The notes: generated by a model from the letters alone, not told the origin. Numbered from the stretch's first letter, positions 17,146-26,160 are shown. The stretch is 64,000 nt of DNA from Rugamonas sp045984285 (GCF_045984285.3 NZ_JBJQIK030000001.1:310001-374000), one strand, 5' to 3'. Made by a program: numbers and translations.

Positions 17146-19818
17146 ATGGCTACGCCAACCGAACAGATTCAACAGCTTTACCTCGCCTACTACAACCGTC
17201 CAGGGGATGTCGCCGGTGTGAACTTCTGGGTGAACGCCCTGAACTCGGGTACCTCCCTGGCCACGATCTCCAAAGAATTCGCCAAGGCCCCTGAGTACAC
17301 CGCTACCTACGGCGGCAAGACTCCTGACGCAGTGGTTGCTACCATTTACCAGAACCTGTTCAACCGTCTGCCAGATTCCACCGGCCTGAACTACTGGTCC
17401 GACCTGCTGAGCCGCAAAGTGCTGACCATCGACAACATCGTTGAGTCCGTTGCTGCTTCCGCACAGCAAGACCCAGCCAAGGGCCCAGACACCATCGCTA
17501 TCCAGAGCAAAGTGGCGGCCGCTGTTGCCTTCACCGACTACCTGAACACCGATGTGGCTGCCCGCGTTGCTTACTCGACCGGCTCGGCAAACGGCATCGC
17601 CACCCAATACCTGGCTGGCGTGACCAACGACGCAACCCTGACCGCTGCTAAAGCTGGCCTGGCTGCCACCGGTTCCGCAATCATCGACGGCGGCGCAGGC
17701 GTGGGCACCACCACCGCCCTGACCATCGCTGTGGATACCCCAGCCGGCACCGCTGCCAACGACACGTTCAACGCGCTGTCGATCAACCCAACCACCGGCG
17801 TGGCTGCGACCACCCTGGGCGCTTTCGACGTGATCGACGGCGGCGCGGGTAAAGACACCCTGAACATCTACGCTGACGGCACCGTCAACCTGACCCAGCA
17901 AGGCACCGTGAAGAATGTTGAAACCATCAACATCTACAACGAAGGCACCACCGCTGCAACCCAGTTCGGCGAAGCCGCTGGCGTGAACGCCGCTGGTTTC
18001 GTTGGCGCGACCGCTGTGTGGCAAAACGGCCAGGCCAACAAGATCGTTGGCGTGGGCGCTACCACCACCGCCGGCTTCCGCACGATCTCCGATGCAGCCC
18101 TGGACGTAACCGCTTCGACTGCTGGCGTGACCATCGCTCTGGCTGACGTGGCTGGCGATGCTGCTGCTAACGTGTCGACCCTGGCTGTTGGCGGCTCCAA
18201 GCTGACCTCCGTGACCGTGTCCGGCGCCCTGGCTGACAACGCTGCTTACGCTGGTTCCGATGCTGCCAGCCTGGCGCTGACCGCAACCGTTGCTGAAGAC
18301 GCAACCACCTTCACCCTGAACAGCGCTGTGACCACCACCCTGGTAGTTACCGACACTGCTTCGACCAAGAAAGTGGCAACCGTCAATGCAAGCGCTTCGA
18401 GCGGCGACATCACCTTCGTTGGCGATACCGACGTGGCAACCATCACCACCGGCTCCGGCGATGACGCAGTTGAAATCGCTACCGAACTGACTGCCACCGT
18501 GAAAGCTGCATCGCTGACCACCGGCGCTGGCGACGACTCGATCACCGTGTCGATCACCGCACTGGCAGCTGGTACCGCAGCCGTGAATGCTGGCGCTGGC
18601 GACGACGAAATCGACCTGACCATCGCTACCGACGTGACCTACAACGTCACCGGCGGCGAAGGCGACGACGTGATCGCAGTGACGGGCACCGTGAAGACCA
18701 CCGACGTGATCGACGGCGGCGCTGGCACCGACACCATCGCTATCGACGGCAAGGCAACCTACGTGGCCGACGACTACATCGTCTACACCAAAGTGCTGAA
18801 GAACTTCGAAAGCCTGAACTTCACCACGACCGCTGTGGGTACCGCCTTCACCAGCGGCGCCAACCTGGACGCATCGAAACTGACCCAGTACAAAGAGTTC
18901 GTCTTCGATCAGGGCGGCTTCGTGAGCGCTGTTGCTGCTGACCAGTCCCTGGTGACTGCTGCTGCTCTGTCGGCACGTGCTTCCGGCTATGTGCCAAGCA
19001 CCACCGCTGCTTCCTCGACCACCTACGCCGGCACCCTGGACGTGACCGCTGTGTCGAACGCCACCGTGACCGTGGGCGCGAACGACGTGAAACTGAACGT
19101 TGTTGGCCACACCGGCGCTGGCGCTGCTGACACCGCTGCAACCCTGACCGGCGACGCGAAGACCGCTACCGTGACCCTGACCCACGGCGTGGACACCTCG
19201 GACGACAGCTTCACCATCGCTACCCTGAACCTGACCACTGTTGACACCGCGTCGACCGCGTCGCCAACCGGCCTGGAAGCACTGACCACCCTGACCCTGA
19301 CCGGCAACGGCGTGGCCAACGTAACCAACGCCAACGGCACCAAACTGGCAACCGTGGACGCATCCGCGCTGGCCAGCGTGGACGCAGCTGGCGATGCAAC
19401 CACCGGCCTGGTCTACACTTCGGCTAACACCGGCGTGGAAACCATCAAGCTGGGCGCAGGCGTTGACGAGATCACCCTGACGGCATCGACCTACGGCGCG
19501 GTGGACACCGTGACCGGCCTGCACCTGGTGCTGGACGCTGCTGGTACCGCGCTGGACGTGGGTGTGTCCGACCAACTCACCGTTGGCGCAGCTGGCGCGT
19601 TCCTGAAGTTCACCACCACCCAGACCGACTTCGATCTGGCACTGAAGGATGCAGCAGCTTCGAGCGTTGGCAACAACCTGGTCTTCAAGTTCGGCAGCGA
19701 CACCTACGTCTTCGTTGACGCAGGCACCGCTGGCTCGATCGATGCAGCCGACACGGTTGTGAAACTGACCGGCACCGTTGATCTGGACACCCTGATCATC
19801 GCTCTGGCAACCGTCTAA
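17146..19818 (+). CDS. S-layer-like type I secreted protein with DUF4214 domain
   Basis: 890 residues, no cysteine seen, rich in Ala, Thr, Gly, Val and Asp, no signal peptide. Residues 8-110 are a tandem DUF4214 domain (YLAYYNRPGDVAGVNFW; YQNLFNRLPDSTGLNYW). The middle has RTX-like calcium-binding turns (GGAGKDTL, GSGDDAVEI, GAGDDSITV, GEGDDVIAV). The end (DTVVKLTGTVDLDTLIIALATV) resembles C-terminal secretion signals read by type I systems. A complete type I exporter lies 1.8 kb downstream. All eleven proline codons are CCA or CCT and none CCG, opposite to its neighbours, a sign of very high expression. Together this suggests a surface-layer protein, as with RsaA of Caulobacter, though the lattice function is inferred. 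A strong SD and a CRP-like site precede it. Confidence 0.85.
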   Translation: MATPTEQIQQLYLAYYNRPGDVAGVNFWVNALNSGTSLATISKEFAKAPEYTATYGGKTPDAVVATIYQNLFNRLPDSTGLNYWSDLLSRKVLTIDNIVESVAASAQQDPAKGPDTIAIQSKVAAAVAFTDYLNTDVAARVAYSTGSANGIATQYLAGVTNDATLTAAKAGLAATGSAIIDGGAGVGTTTALTIAVDTPAGTAANDTFNALSINPTTGVAATTLGAFDVIDGGAGKDTLNIYADGTVNLTQQGTVKNVETINIYNEGTTAATQFGEAAGVNAAGFVGATAVWQNGQANKIVGVGATTTAGFRTISDAALDVTASTAGVTIALADVAGDAAANVSTLAVGGSKLTSVTVSGALADNAAYAGSDAASLALTATVAEDATTFTLNSAVTTTLVVTDTASTKKVATVNASASSGDITFVGDTDVATITTGSGDDAVEIATELTATVKAASLTTGAGDDSITVSITALAAGTAAVNAGAGDDEIDLTIATDVTYNVTGGEGDDVIAVTGTVKTTDVIDGGAGTDTIAIDGKATYVADDYIVYTKVLKNFESLNFTTTAVGTAFTSGANLDASKLTQYKEFVFDQGGFVSAVAADQSLVTAAALSARASGYVPSTTAASSTTYAGTLDVTAVSNATVTVGANDVKLNVVGHTGAGAADTAATLTGDAKTATVTLTHGVDTSDDSFTIATLNLTTVDTASTASPTGLEALTTLTLTGNGVANVTNANGTKLATVDASALASVDAAGDATTGLVYTSANTGVETIKLGAGVDEITLTASTYGAVDTVTGLHLVLDAAGTALDVGVSDQLTVGAAGAFLKFTTTQTDFDLALKDAAASSVGNNLVFKFGSDTYVFVDAGTAGSIDAADTVVKLTGTVDLDTLIIALATV

Positions 19819-19830
19819 GCGATTCCCTAT

Positions 19831-19850
19831 ACCCGGTGCTTGCACCGGGT
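19831..19850 (+). terminator. Perfect hairpin after the S-layer-like gene
   Basis: ACCCGGTGC/GCACCGGGT form a perfect nine-pair stem with a two-base loop, 12 nt after the stop codon and just ahead of the true terminator. It has no U-tract and may protect the abundant mRNA from 3' decay or act as a first pause. Confidence 0.6.
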
Positions 19851-19860
19851 ACTGGATCCA

Positions 19861-19888
19861 AACCCGCTGTTCGCAGCGGGTTTTTTTT
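19861..19888 (+). terminator. Rho-independent terminator of the S-layer-like gene
   Basis: Stem AACCCGCTG / CAGCGGGTT with a TTCG loop, then a run of eight T. A very strong intrinsic terminator, placed between the major protein gene and its paralogue. Confidence 0.92.
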
Positions 19889-19981
19889 CGCCTGCACTTG
19901 ACCTTCCAGTTGAAGGTCGGCAATATGATTCGTTGCATGCCGTGCATCCTGCCACGGTAAAAGCGCCTTTCCGGAGTCCAC

Positions 19982-21457
19982 ATGGCAAGCCTGACCCAAT
20001 CGATTCAACAGTTGTACATCGCGTATTTCAACCGCCCGGCCGACAGCAAGGGCCTGGCGTTCTGGACCGACAGCGTGCTCAAGGGCGTCCCGCTGACGGC
20101 CATCAGCCAGCAGTTCGCCAAGACCGACGAATACAAGTTCAAATACGCCGGCAAAACACCGGAAGCCGTGGTCGACACGGTGTACCAGAATCTGTTTAAC
20201 CGTGCCGCCGATCCGGCTGGCCGCGAGTTCTGGGCATCGGGGCTGCAGAAGGGGGTGTATACGGTGGACACCATCGTGGCCGAAGTGGCGGCATCCGCGC
20301 AGCAGGATCCGGCACGGGGGCCGGATACGCTCTACCTTGAAAGCAAGGTGGATGCAGCGGTCGCCTATACCGTCCGCCTGAATGCCGGCTTGCCGGTGTA
20401 CGACCCGAACGTGGGCACCGGCGGCGGCAGCACCGCCTTTGATGCGGGCCGCTTTTGGGACTTCGAAAGCTTCCGCTTCAATGCCGGCGGCGTGATTACC
20501 GGCGTTGCCGCGCACCAGAGTGTGAGCACCGGCGGCGATATGCAGGCCACGGCGGCCGGCTATGTCGCTGCGGCGACCGGTGAGCCGGGCGACGGCGGGG
20601 CGGCACCGTCCGCGACGAAGTATGCCGGCACGCTCCATCTCACCGCGTATACGGACTCGACCACCATCACGGCACGGGCGGCCACGCTGGATCTGACGGT
20701 AAATGCCAAGTCGGGCACCGCGTCAGGGGAGGCCGACATCACGCTGACGGGTGATGTGCAGACTGCCGTGGTCACGTTGAACAGCGGCATCAATAGCGGC
20801 CGCACGGTTGCGGCGGCGACGATTACCATCGCTACCGGCCTGGGCATCGCGGACGATACCAACCACACCGGTCCGTATACCGAGTTGGGGAACCTGCGCT
20901 CGCTGACGATCCGCGGCAATGGCGCGGCATGGATAGACAATAATAATGGCACCAAGCTGGTAACGGTGGACGCTTCCGCGCTCAGCAGCGTGGATGCCCG
21001 CGGCGCAGCCATTGACGCCCTCCACTATACGTCCTCGAATACGCTGGCCGAGACCATCAAGCTGGGGATTGCCATTGACCACGTCACGCTGACGGCCTCG
21101 CGTTATGGCGGTCTGGGCGCCACGTCGATGGACACGGTGACCGGCTTGCAACTGACCTTGAATGCCGACGGCACTGCGTTGCGCTCCACTTCGGACCAGA
21201 TCGATATCAACAACGGTTCGCTGAATGCGGTGACCTGGAAGCCTTTGGCCAGCCTGAAGGATCTCGATCTCATATTGCGCGAGGCAGCTATCGCCGAGAA
21301 TGCCGACACCGGGCATGATGCATTGGTGTTCGATTTCGGCGGCAACACCTATATCTATCAGGACTCCGTAGCGGACGGCCAGATTACGGAAGGCGATACC
21401 TTGGTCAAGCTGACCGGTTCGATCGACCACAAGGCGCTGATTCTCGCTCTTGCCTGA
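19982..21457 (+). CDS. Short paralogue of the S-layer-like protein
   Basis: 491 residues. The N-terminal tandem DUF4214 domain (YIAYFNRPADSKGLAFW; YQNLFNRAADPAGREFW; VAASAQQDPARGPDT) and the C-terminal 290 residues align collinearly with the 890-residue protein: FNAGGVITGVAAHQSV with the FDQGGFVSAV segment, KYAGTLHLTA with TYAGTLDVTA, NGTKLVTVDASALSSVDA with NGTKLATVDASALASVDA. About 350 residues of the central RTX-like region are missing. The ATG at 19982 follows GGAG by six bases. Its proline codons are CCG, so it is not under the same codon selection. No CRP-like site precedes it. It may be a minor surface protein, an assembly adaptor or a silent variant cassette. Confidence 0.8.
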   Translation: MASLTQSIQQLYIAYFNRPADSKGLAFWTDSVLKGVPLTAISQQFAKTDEYKFKYAGKTPEAVVDTVYQNLFNRAADPAGREFWASGLQKGVYTVDTIVAEVAASAQQDPARGPDTLYLESKVDAAVAYTVRLNAGLPVYDPNVGTGGGSTAFDAGRFWDFESFRFNAGGVITGVAAHQSVSTGGDMQATAAGYVAAATGEPGDGGAAPSATKYAGTLHLTAYTDSTTITARAATLDLTVNAKSGTASGEADITLTGDVQTAVVTLNSGINSGRTVAAATITIATGLGIADDTNHTGPYTELGNLRSLTIRGNGAAWIDNNNGTKLVTVDASALSSVDARGAAIDALHYTSSNTLAETIKLGIAIDHVTLTASRYGGLGATSMDTVTGLQLTLNADGTALRSTSDQIDINNGSLNAVTWKPLASLKDLDLILREAAIAENADTGHDALVFDFGGNTYIYQDSVADGQITEGDTLVKLTGSIDHKALILALA

Positions 21458-21477
21458 GATCGCCCGGCAAGTGTCCA

Positions 21478-21507
21478 GCCGTTGCCTGCGGGCAGCGGCT
21501 TTTTTTT
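21478..21507 (+). terminator. Rho-independent terminator after the paralogue
   Basis: Stem GCCGTTGCC / GGCAGCGGC (one G-U pair), loop TGCG, followed by eight T. It isolates the secretion operon, which therefore needs its own promoter. Confidence 0.9.
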
Positions 21508-21533
21508 GCCAGTACAACTAGATACAAATATTT

Positions 21534-21549
21534 TGTGACGTAAATCACA
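21534..21549. promoter_or_regulatory. CRP-like binding site upstream of the type I secretion operon
   Basis: Perfect TGTGA-N6-TCACA. GATAAT (21569-21574), a good -10, begins 27.5 bp from its centre, giving class II geometry like the sites at 15367 and 17028. The first secretion gene starts at 21618. Confidence 0.75.
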
Positions 21550-21617
21550 TTTCTCGCGTTTTTTAGGGGATAATCTCGGCACGCGATGCGGGCGCCCGAG
21601 CTCGCCAGAGGTAATCA

Positions 21618-23417
21618 ATGAAAAACAAACTATTCAAAGCAAAGAATGAAATTGAACAGGCTTTAGCACTGTTCAAGAGCACCTTCATCACCGTGGGCGT
21701 GTTCAGCGCCATCAGCAATATGCTGATGCTGATGCCGTCCCTGTACATGTTGCAGGTGTACGACAGGGTGCTGCAAAGCCAGAATGAAATCACGCTGCTG
21801 ATGCTGACGCTGATGATCCTGGGGGCATTGGCCCTGGTCAGCGCCCTCGACCTGGTGCGCAGTTTCGTGCTGGTACGTGTGGGCGCCCGTTTCGACCTTG
21901 AAATGAACAAGCGGGTATACACGGCCGCCTTCGAGCAAAACCTGAAAGGCGGCGGTACCAATGCGGGCCAGGCGCTGATGGACCTGACCAATATCCGCCA
22001 GTTCCTGACCGGGAATGGACTGTTCGCCTTCTTCGACGCCCCCTGGTTCCCGATCTACCTGGTCGTGATCTTTATCTTCCAGCCTTCGCTGGGCGTGTTC
22101 GCGCTGTGTGGCAGCGTGGTGCTGGTGGCGCTGGCCTTCATCAACGAGAAGGTGTCGCACAAGCCGCTGGCAGATGCCAACACCATGGCAATCGCCGCCA
22201 ACAACTTGGCCACCAATAATCTGCGCAATGCGGAAGTGATTGAGTCCATGGGCATGCTGCCGAACCTGCAGGCCCGCTGGTTCAAGCTGCACACCAAGTT
22301 CCTGACGCTGCAGGCGGAGGCTAGCGAGAAGGCCGGCATTGTGAGCGCCGTCACCAAGTTCGTGCAGGTTTCGCTGCAGTCCCTGATTCTGGGCTTTGGC
22401 GCACTGCTGGTGCTGGAACATAAGATCACGCCCGGCATGATGATTGCCGCGTCGATCCTGGTCGGCCGCGCGCTGGGCCCGGTACAGTCCGTGATCGGCG
22501 TGTGGAAGAGCTTTGCGGCGACCCGCAGCGCCTACGAGCGCCTGACCATGCTGCTGGCCGCTTTCCCTGCACGGGAAGTTGGCATGGCCTTGCCGAAACC
22601 GACCGGCAAGGTCTCGGTTGAAGCGGTGACGGCGGCACCGCCGAATGTCACCGTACCGGTGTTGCGCAACCTCAATTTCGCCATTGGCGCCGGCGATGTG
22701 CTGGGCGTGATTGGCCCGAGCGGCTGCGGCAAGTCGACGCTGGCACGCCTGCTGGTGGGCATCTGGCCGTCAGCCGCGGGCAAGGTGCGCCTGGACGGGG
22801 CTGACATCTACCAGTGGAACAAGGCTGAACTGGGGCCCCATATCGGCTACCTGCCGCAGGATATTGAACTGTTCAGCGGCACCGTGAGCGACAACATCGC
22901 CCGTTTCGGTGATGCGGACCCGGAAAAAGTGGTGCTGGCGGCCAAGCGCGCCGGCGTGCACGATATGATCCTGCACCTGCCGAAGGGTTACGACACTCCG
23001 CTGGGCGATGCCGGCGCCGGCCTGTCCGGCGGCCAGAAGCAGCGTCTCGGCCTGGCCCGTGCCATGTATGGCGACCCCTCGCTGATCGTGCTGGACGAAC
23101 CGAATTCAAATCTGGACGAAGTGGGCGAGGCGGCACTGGTGCAGGCGGTGAATGACCTGCGCCAGCGCGGCAAGACGATCGTGCTGATCACGCACCGGAC
23201 CAGCGTGATCTCGGCCACCACCAAGTTGCTGCTGCTGCGTGACGGCGTGGTCAATATGTTTGGCCCGACCCAGGAAGTGCTGAAAGCACTGCAGGAACAG
23301 AACCAGCGCGCTATCGCGCAAGCCCAGGCCCAGGCCCAGGCCCAGGCGCAGAACCAGGCCCAGGTCCAGGCACAGCAGCGCGCCCCGGGCGCAGACGCAC
23401 CGGCGGAACAGGAGTAA
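21618..23417 (+). CDS. Type I secretion ABC transporter (PrtD-type)
   Basis: 599 residues. Membrane domain about 20-310 with six helices, then an ATPase domain with Walker A GPSGCGKST (366-374), signature LSGGQ (469-473) and Walker B LIVLDE (489-494). No N-terminal C39 peptidase domain, as expected for PrtD/RsaD exporters that handle RTX proteins with C-terminal signals. The last 35 residues are an unusual Gln/Ala repeat (QAQAQAQAQAQ) encoded by a CCCAGG-type hexamer array. First gene of the operon with the fusion protein (2-nt gap) and outer-membrane channel. It powers export of the S-layer-like protein and possibly the other DUF4214 proteins. Confidence 0.94.
   Translation: MKNKLFKAKNEIEQALALFKSTFITVGVFSAISNMLMLMPSLYMLQVYDRVLQSQNEITLLMLTLMILGALALVSALDLVRSFVLVRVGARFDLEMNKRVYTAAFEQNLKGGGTNAGQALMDLTNIRQFLTGNGLFAFFDAPWFPIYLVVIFIFQPSLGVFALCGSVVLVALAFINEKVSHKPLADANTMAIAANNLATNNLRNAEVIESMGMLPNLQARWFKLHTKFLTLQAEASEKAGIVSAVTKFVQVSLQSLILGFGALLVLEHKITPGMMIAASILVGRALGPVQSVIGVWKSFAATRSAYERLTMLLAAFPAREVGMALPKPTGKVSVEAVTAAPPNVTVPVLRNLNFAIGAGDVLGVIGPSGCGKSTLARLLVGIWPSAAGKVRLDGADIYQWNKAELGPHIGYLPQDIELFSGTVSDNIARFGDADPEKVVLAAKRAGVHDMILHLPKGYDTPLGDAGAGLSGGQKQRLGLARAMYGDPSLIVLDEPNSNLDEVGEAALVQAVNDLRQRGKTIVLITHRTSVISATTKLLLLRDGVVNMFGPTQEVLKALQEQNQRAIAQAQAQAQAQAQNQAQVQAQQRAPGADAPAEQE
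23310..23372 (+). repeat. Hexanucleotide tandem array in the exporter gene
   Basis: Consecutive CCCAGG units (with a few single-base variants) encode the Gln-Ala repeat near the C-terminus of the exporter ATPase. Because the unit is six bases, slippage would change the length of the tail without breaking the frame. Confidence 0.7.
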
Positions 23418-23419
23418 GC

Positions 23420-24784
23420 ATGAGTAAAGAACTGATCACAAAACCGCAAACGGCACTGGATCTCGTTTCCCAGGATGTGGCGCCGCCGACGGTCAACACC
23501 GACGCCCGGGCCTACAGCAGGGTGGGCTGGTGGGTAGTGGCCGCTGGTTTCGGCGGCTTCCTGCTCTGGGCTACGCTGGCCCCGCTGGACAAGGGTGTGC
23601 CGCTGAGCGGCAGCATTACCAAGGAAAGCAACCGTAAGTCGGTGCAGAACATGAGTGCCGGCTCGGTGCAGGAAATCCTGGTCAGGGACGGTGATACCGT
23701 CAAGGCCGGCCAAGTGGTAGTACGCATGAATGCGGTACAGGCGCAGTCGCAGGCCGAAACGGCGCGCACGCAGTTCATTACGGCGCGCGCTACCGAAGCG
23801 CGCCTGCTGGCGGAACGCGACGGTGCTGCACGTGTGGCCTTCCCGGAATCGCTCAAGGAACTGAAGAACGACCCGCGTGTGATCACGGCCATGGCCTTGC
23901 AGGAGCAGCTGTTTACCTCGCGCCGCACTGCACTGCAGAGCGAATTGGGGGCATATGACGAAAATATCGCCGGCCTCAAAAGCCAGGTGAAGGGGCTGAG
24001 CGACTCGCGCGAGAGCAAGAAGGTTCAGATGGATATCCTGAAGGAGCAGTTGGCAGGCATGCGCGATCTGGCCAAGGAAGGCTATGTTGCACGCAATCGC
24101 CTGCTGGACCTGGAGCGCACCTATGCCCAGATCGCCGGCTCGATTTCCGAGGACATCGGCAATATCGGCCGCTCGCAACGCCAGATCATGGAAACCACAC
24201 TGCGCCGTGCGCAGCGGGTGGCGGATTATCAAAAGGAAGTGCGCACCCAGCTATCCGATATCCAGCGCGAGGCGGAAGGCCTCGAAAACCGCCTGGCGGG
24301 GCTGGACTTCGAGCTGCAAGCCGTGGACATCAAGGCGCCGGTGGACGGTATCGTTGTCGGCCTGAACATCTTTACCAAAGGCGGCGTGGTGCCGGCCGGC
24401 GCGCATCTGATGGAAATTGTGCCAAGTGCGGACGCGCTGGTGGTGGAAGGGCAGCTGCCGGTAAACCTGGTGGACAAGGTGCATGCCGGTTTGCCGGTGG
24501 ATCTGATCTTCGCCGCGTTCAATACCAACACAACGCCGCATATTCCGGGCAAAATCACGCTCGTGTCGGCCGACCGTACGGTGGACGAAAAAACTGGCAA
24601 TGCCTTCTACAAGGTACGAGCCAAGGTGGAGCCGGAAGGCCTGAAGATCATCAAAGAGAAGAAGATGGATGTCCAGCCCGGCATGCCGGTGGAGATGTTC
24701 GTGAAGACGGGTGAACGCACGATGATGAACTACTTGCTGAAACCAGTGATGGACCGCGCTCACAGCGCATTGACGGAGGAATAA
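23420..24784 (+). CDS. Type I secretion membrane fusion protein (HlyD family)
   Basis: 454 residues. One N-terminal membrane helix (about 35-55: WWVVAAGFGGFLLWATLAPL), then the lipoyl-like half GSITKESNRKSVQNM...GSVQEILVRDGDTVKAGQVV, a long helical hairpin (about 110-280), the second lipoyl half DIKAPVDGIVVGL, and a beta-barrel ending in the KTGERTMMNYLLKPV motif typical of PrtE/HlyD. It bridges the ABC transporter in the inner membrane with the TolC-like channel. It is two bases after the ATPase gene and ends next to the start of the channel gene, so the three are translated together. Confidence 0.94.
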   Translation: MSKELITKPQTALDLVSQDVAPPTVNTDARAYSRVGWWVVAAGFGGFLLWATLAPLDKGVPLSGSITKESNRKSVQNMSAGSVQEILVRDGDTVKAGQVVVRMNAVQAQSQAETARTQFITARATEARLLAERDGAARVAFPESLKELKNDPRVITAMALQEQLFTSRRTALQSELGAYDENIAGLKSQVKGLSDSRESKKVQMDILKEQLAGMRDLAKEGYVARNRLLDLERTYAQIAGSISEDIGNIGRSQRQIMETTLRRAQRVADYQKEVRTQLSDIQREAEGLENRLAGLDFELQAVDIKAPVDGIVVGLNIFTKGGVVPAGAHLMEIVPSADALVVEGQLPVNLVDKVHAGLPVDLIFAAFNTNTTPHIPGKITLVSADRTVDEKTGNAFYKVRAKVEPEGLKIIKEKKMDVQPGMPVEMFVKTGERTMMNYLLKPVMDRAHSALTEE

Positions 24785-24786
24785 GC

Positions 24787-26127
24787 TTGAAGAAATATCC
24801 AGCTCCGTACCGTATTGCCGGCTTGCTAGCCGCGGCGGTGCTGTCGCAAAGCGGCGCCGCATCGGCCATGAGCCTGACGCAGGCATTCGACGCCGCGCTT
24901 CGCAACGACCCCCAATATAAGCTGGCGGAAGCCGAGCGTGCGGCGGGCATCGAGAACAAGGCGCTTGGACGTTCGGCCCTGCTGCCGCAGATGCAGGCGA
25001 ACTACAGCCGCAACAAGAACCGCGCCGACCTGACCCAGGAACAGTTTGGCAAACCAGTGACCAGCCATCCCGAATACCTGAGTGGCGTCAGCAGCGTCCA
25101 GCTGCGCCAGCCGATTTTCAGCATGGAAGCATGGGCGCGCTACAAGCAAGGCGCGGCCCAGGCCCTGAGCAGTGAAGCGGTGTTCGACGTGCGGCGCCAG
25201 GAGCTGGTGCTGCGTGTGGTGGGCGCTTACACCGACGCGCTGTTCGCCAATGAACAAGTGCGCCTGGCCAGGGCGCAGCGCGATACGCTGGTGGAGCAGG
25301 CCAAGGTGAATGACCGCATGTTCGTCAAAGGCGAAGGCACCAGGACCGATCAGCTGGAAACCCAGGCCCGTCTGGATGTGGCTGAAGCCGCGCTGCTCGA
25401 AGCGCAGGACAACCTCACCACTGCGCTGGCGACGCTGTCCGAGATCGTTGGTGAAGAAGTCACGCAGCTCGATACGCTGGGGGCAAGCTTCCCGATCATG
25501 CCGATGCCGGCAGGCGGATTCGAGGCATGGAAGCAGCTGGCGCTGACGCGCAATCCGGATCTGATAGCGCGCCAGTATGGCGTGGAAGCAGCGCGCCAGG
25601 AAGTAAACAAGCAGCGTTCCGGGCACATGCCGCGCGTGGATTTTGTCGCCAGCTATGCCAAGGCCGACGCGGAAACGCTGAATACGTACACCCAGGAATC
25701 CACCTCCCGTTCAGTGGGGGTGCAGGTGACCATTCCTTTGTATTCCGGTGGCGCCGTTAGTGCGGCAACGCGCCAGGCCAGCGCCAACCAGCTGCGCGCG
25801 AAGGCCGATCTGGAAGCGCAGACCGATCGCGTGCTGGTAGACCTGCGCAAGCAATACAGCGCTGCCATCAGCAGCGTATCCCGCATTCAGGCGCTGGAGA
25901 AGGCCGTGGAATCGGGCCGCTTGCTGATGAAGGCCACCACTGAGAGCATCAAGGGTGGTGTACGTATCAATCTCGACTTGCTCAATGCGCAGCAGCAGCT
26001 GTATGTGAGCGAGCGCGACCTGGCGCAGGCCCGCTACAACTACCTGCTGGCCTTGCTGCGCTTGCGGGCGGCAGCGGGTACGCTGTCGGTTGACGACGTG
26101 ACCACAACAGCACGTTACTTCCGCTGA
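24787..26127 (+). CDS. TolC-family outer-membrane channel of the type I system
   Basis: 446 residues. The start is TTG at 24787: it follows GGAGG (24775-24779) at a good distance and gives a signal peptide (YRIAGLLAAAVLSQSGAASA); the first ATG, further in, would remove it. The body has the TolC duplicated helical pattern (LTQAFDAALRNDPQYKLAEAER; KQLALTRNPDLIARQYGVEAAR; VGVQVTIPLYSGGAVSAATRQA). It forms the outer-membrane exit duct for substrates delivered by the two preceding proteins. Last gene of the operon, followed by a bidirectional terminator. Confidence 0.93.
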   Translation: MKKYPAPYRIAGLLAAAVLSQSGAASAMSLTQAFDAALRNDPQYKLAEAERAAGIENKALGRSALLPQMQANYSRNKNRADLTQEQFGKPVTSHPEYLSGVSSVQLRQPIFSMEAWARYKQGAAQALSSEAVFDVRRQELVLRVVGAYTDALFANEQVRLARAQRDTLVEQAKVNDRMFVKGEGTRTDQLETQARLDVAEAALLEAQDNLTTALATLSEIVGEEVTQLDTLGASFPIMPMPAGGFEAWKQLALTRNPDLIARQYGVEAARQEVNKQRSGHMPRVDFVASYAKADAETLNTYTQESTSRSVGVQVTIPLYSGGAVSAATRQASANQLRAKADLEAQTDRVLVDLRKQYSAAISSVSRIQALEKAVESGRLLMKATTESIKGGVRINLDLLNAQQQLYVSERDLAQARYNYLLALLRLRAAAGTLSVDDVTTTARYFR

Positions 26128-26128
26128 T

Positions 26129-26160
26129 AAAAAAGGCCGCTTTCGAAGCGGCCTTTTTTT
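26129..26160. terminator. Bidirectional terminator between the TolC-like gene and trhO
   Basis: A six-A run, stem GGCCGCTT/AAGCGGCC with a TCG loop, then seven T. A-tract and T-tract make it work on both strands, which suits the convergent genes on either side. Confidence 0.93.

Noticed and set aside
17113..19983. A 956-codon open frame on the minus strand opposite the S-layer-like gene
   Set aside because: It is the mirror of a strongly biased coding sequence on the plus strand, is Gly/His/Ser-rich without any family motif, and lacks a promoter or SD; the plus-strand protein has clear domains.
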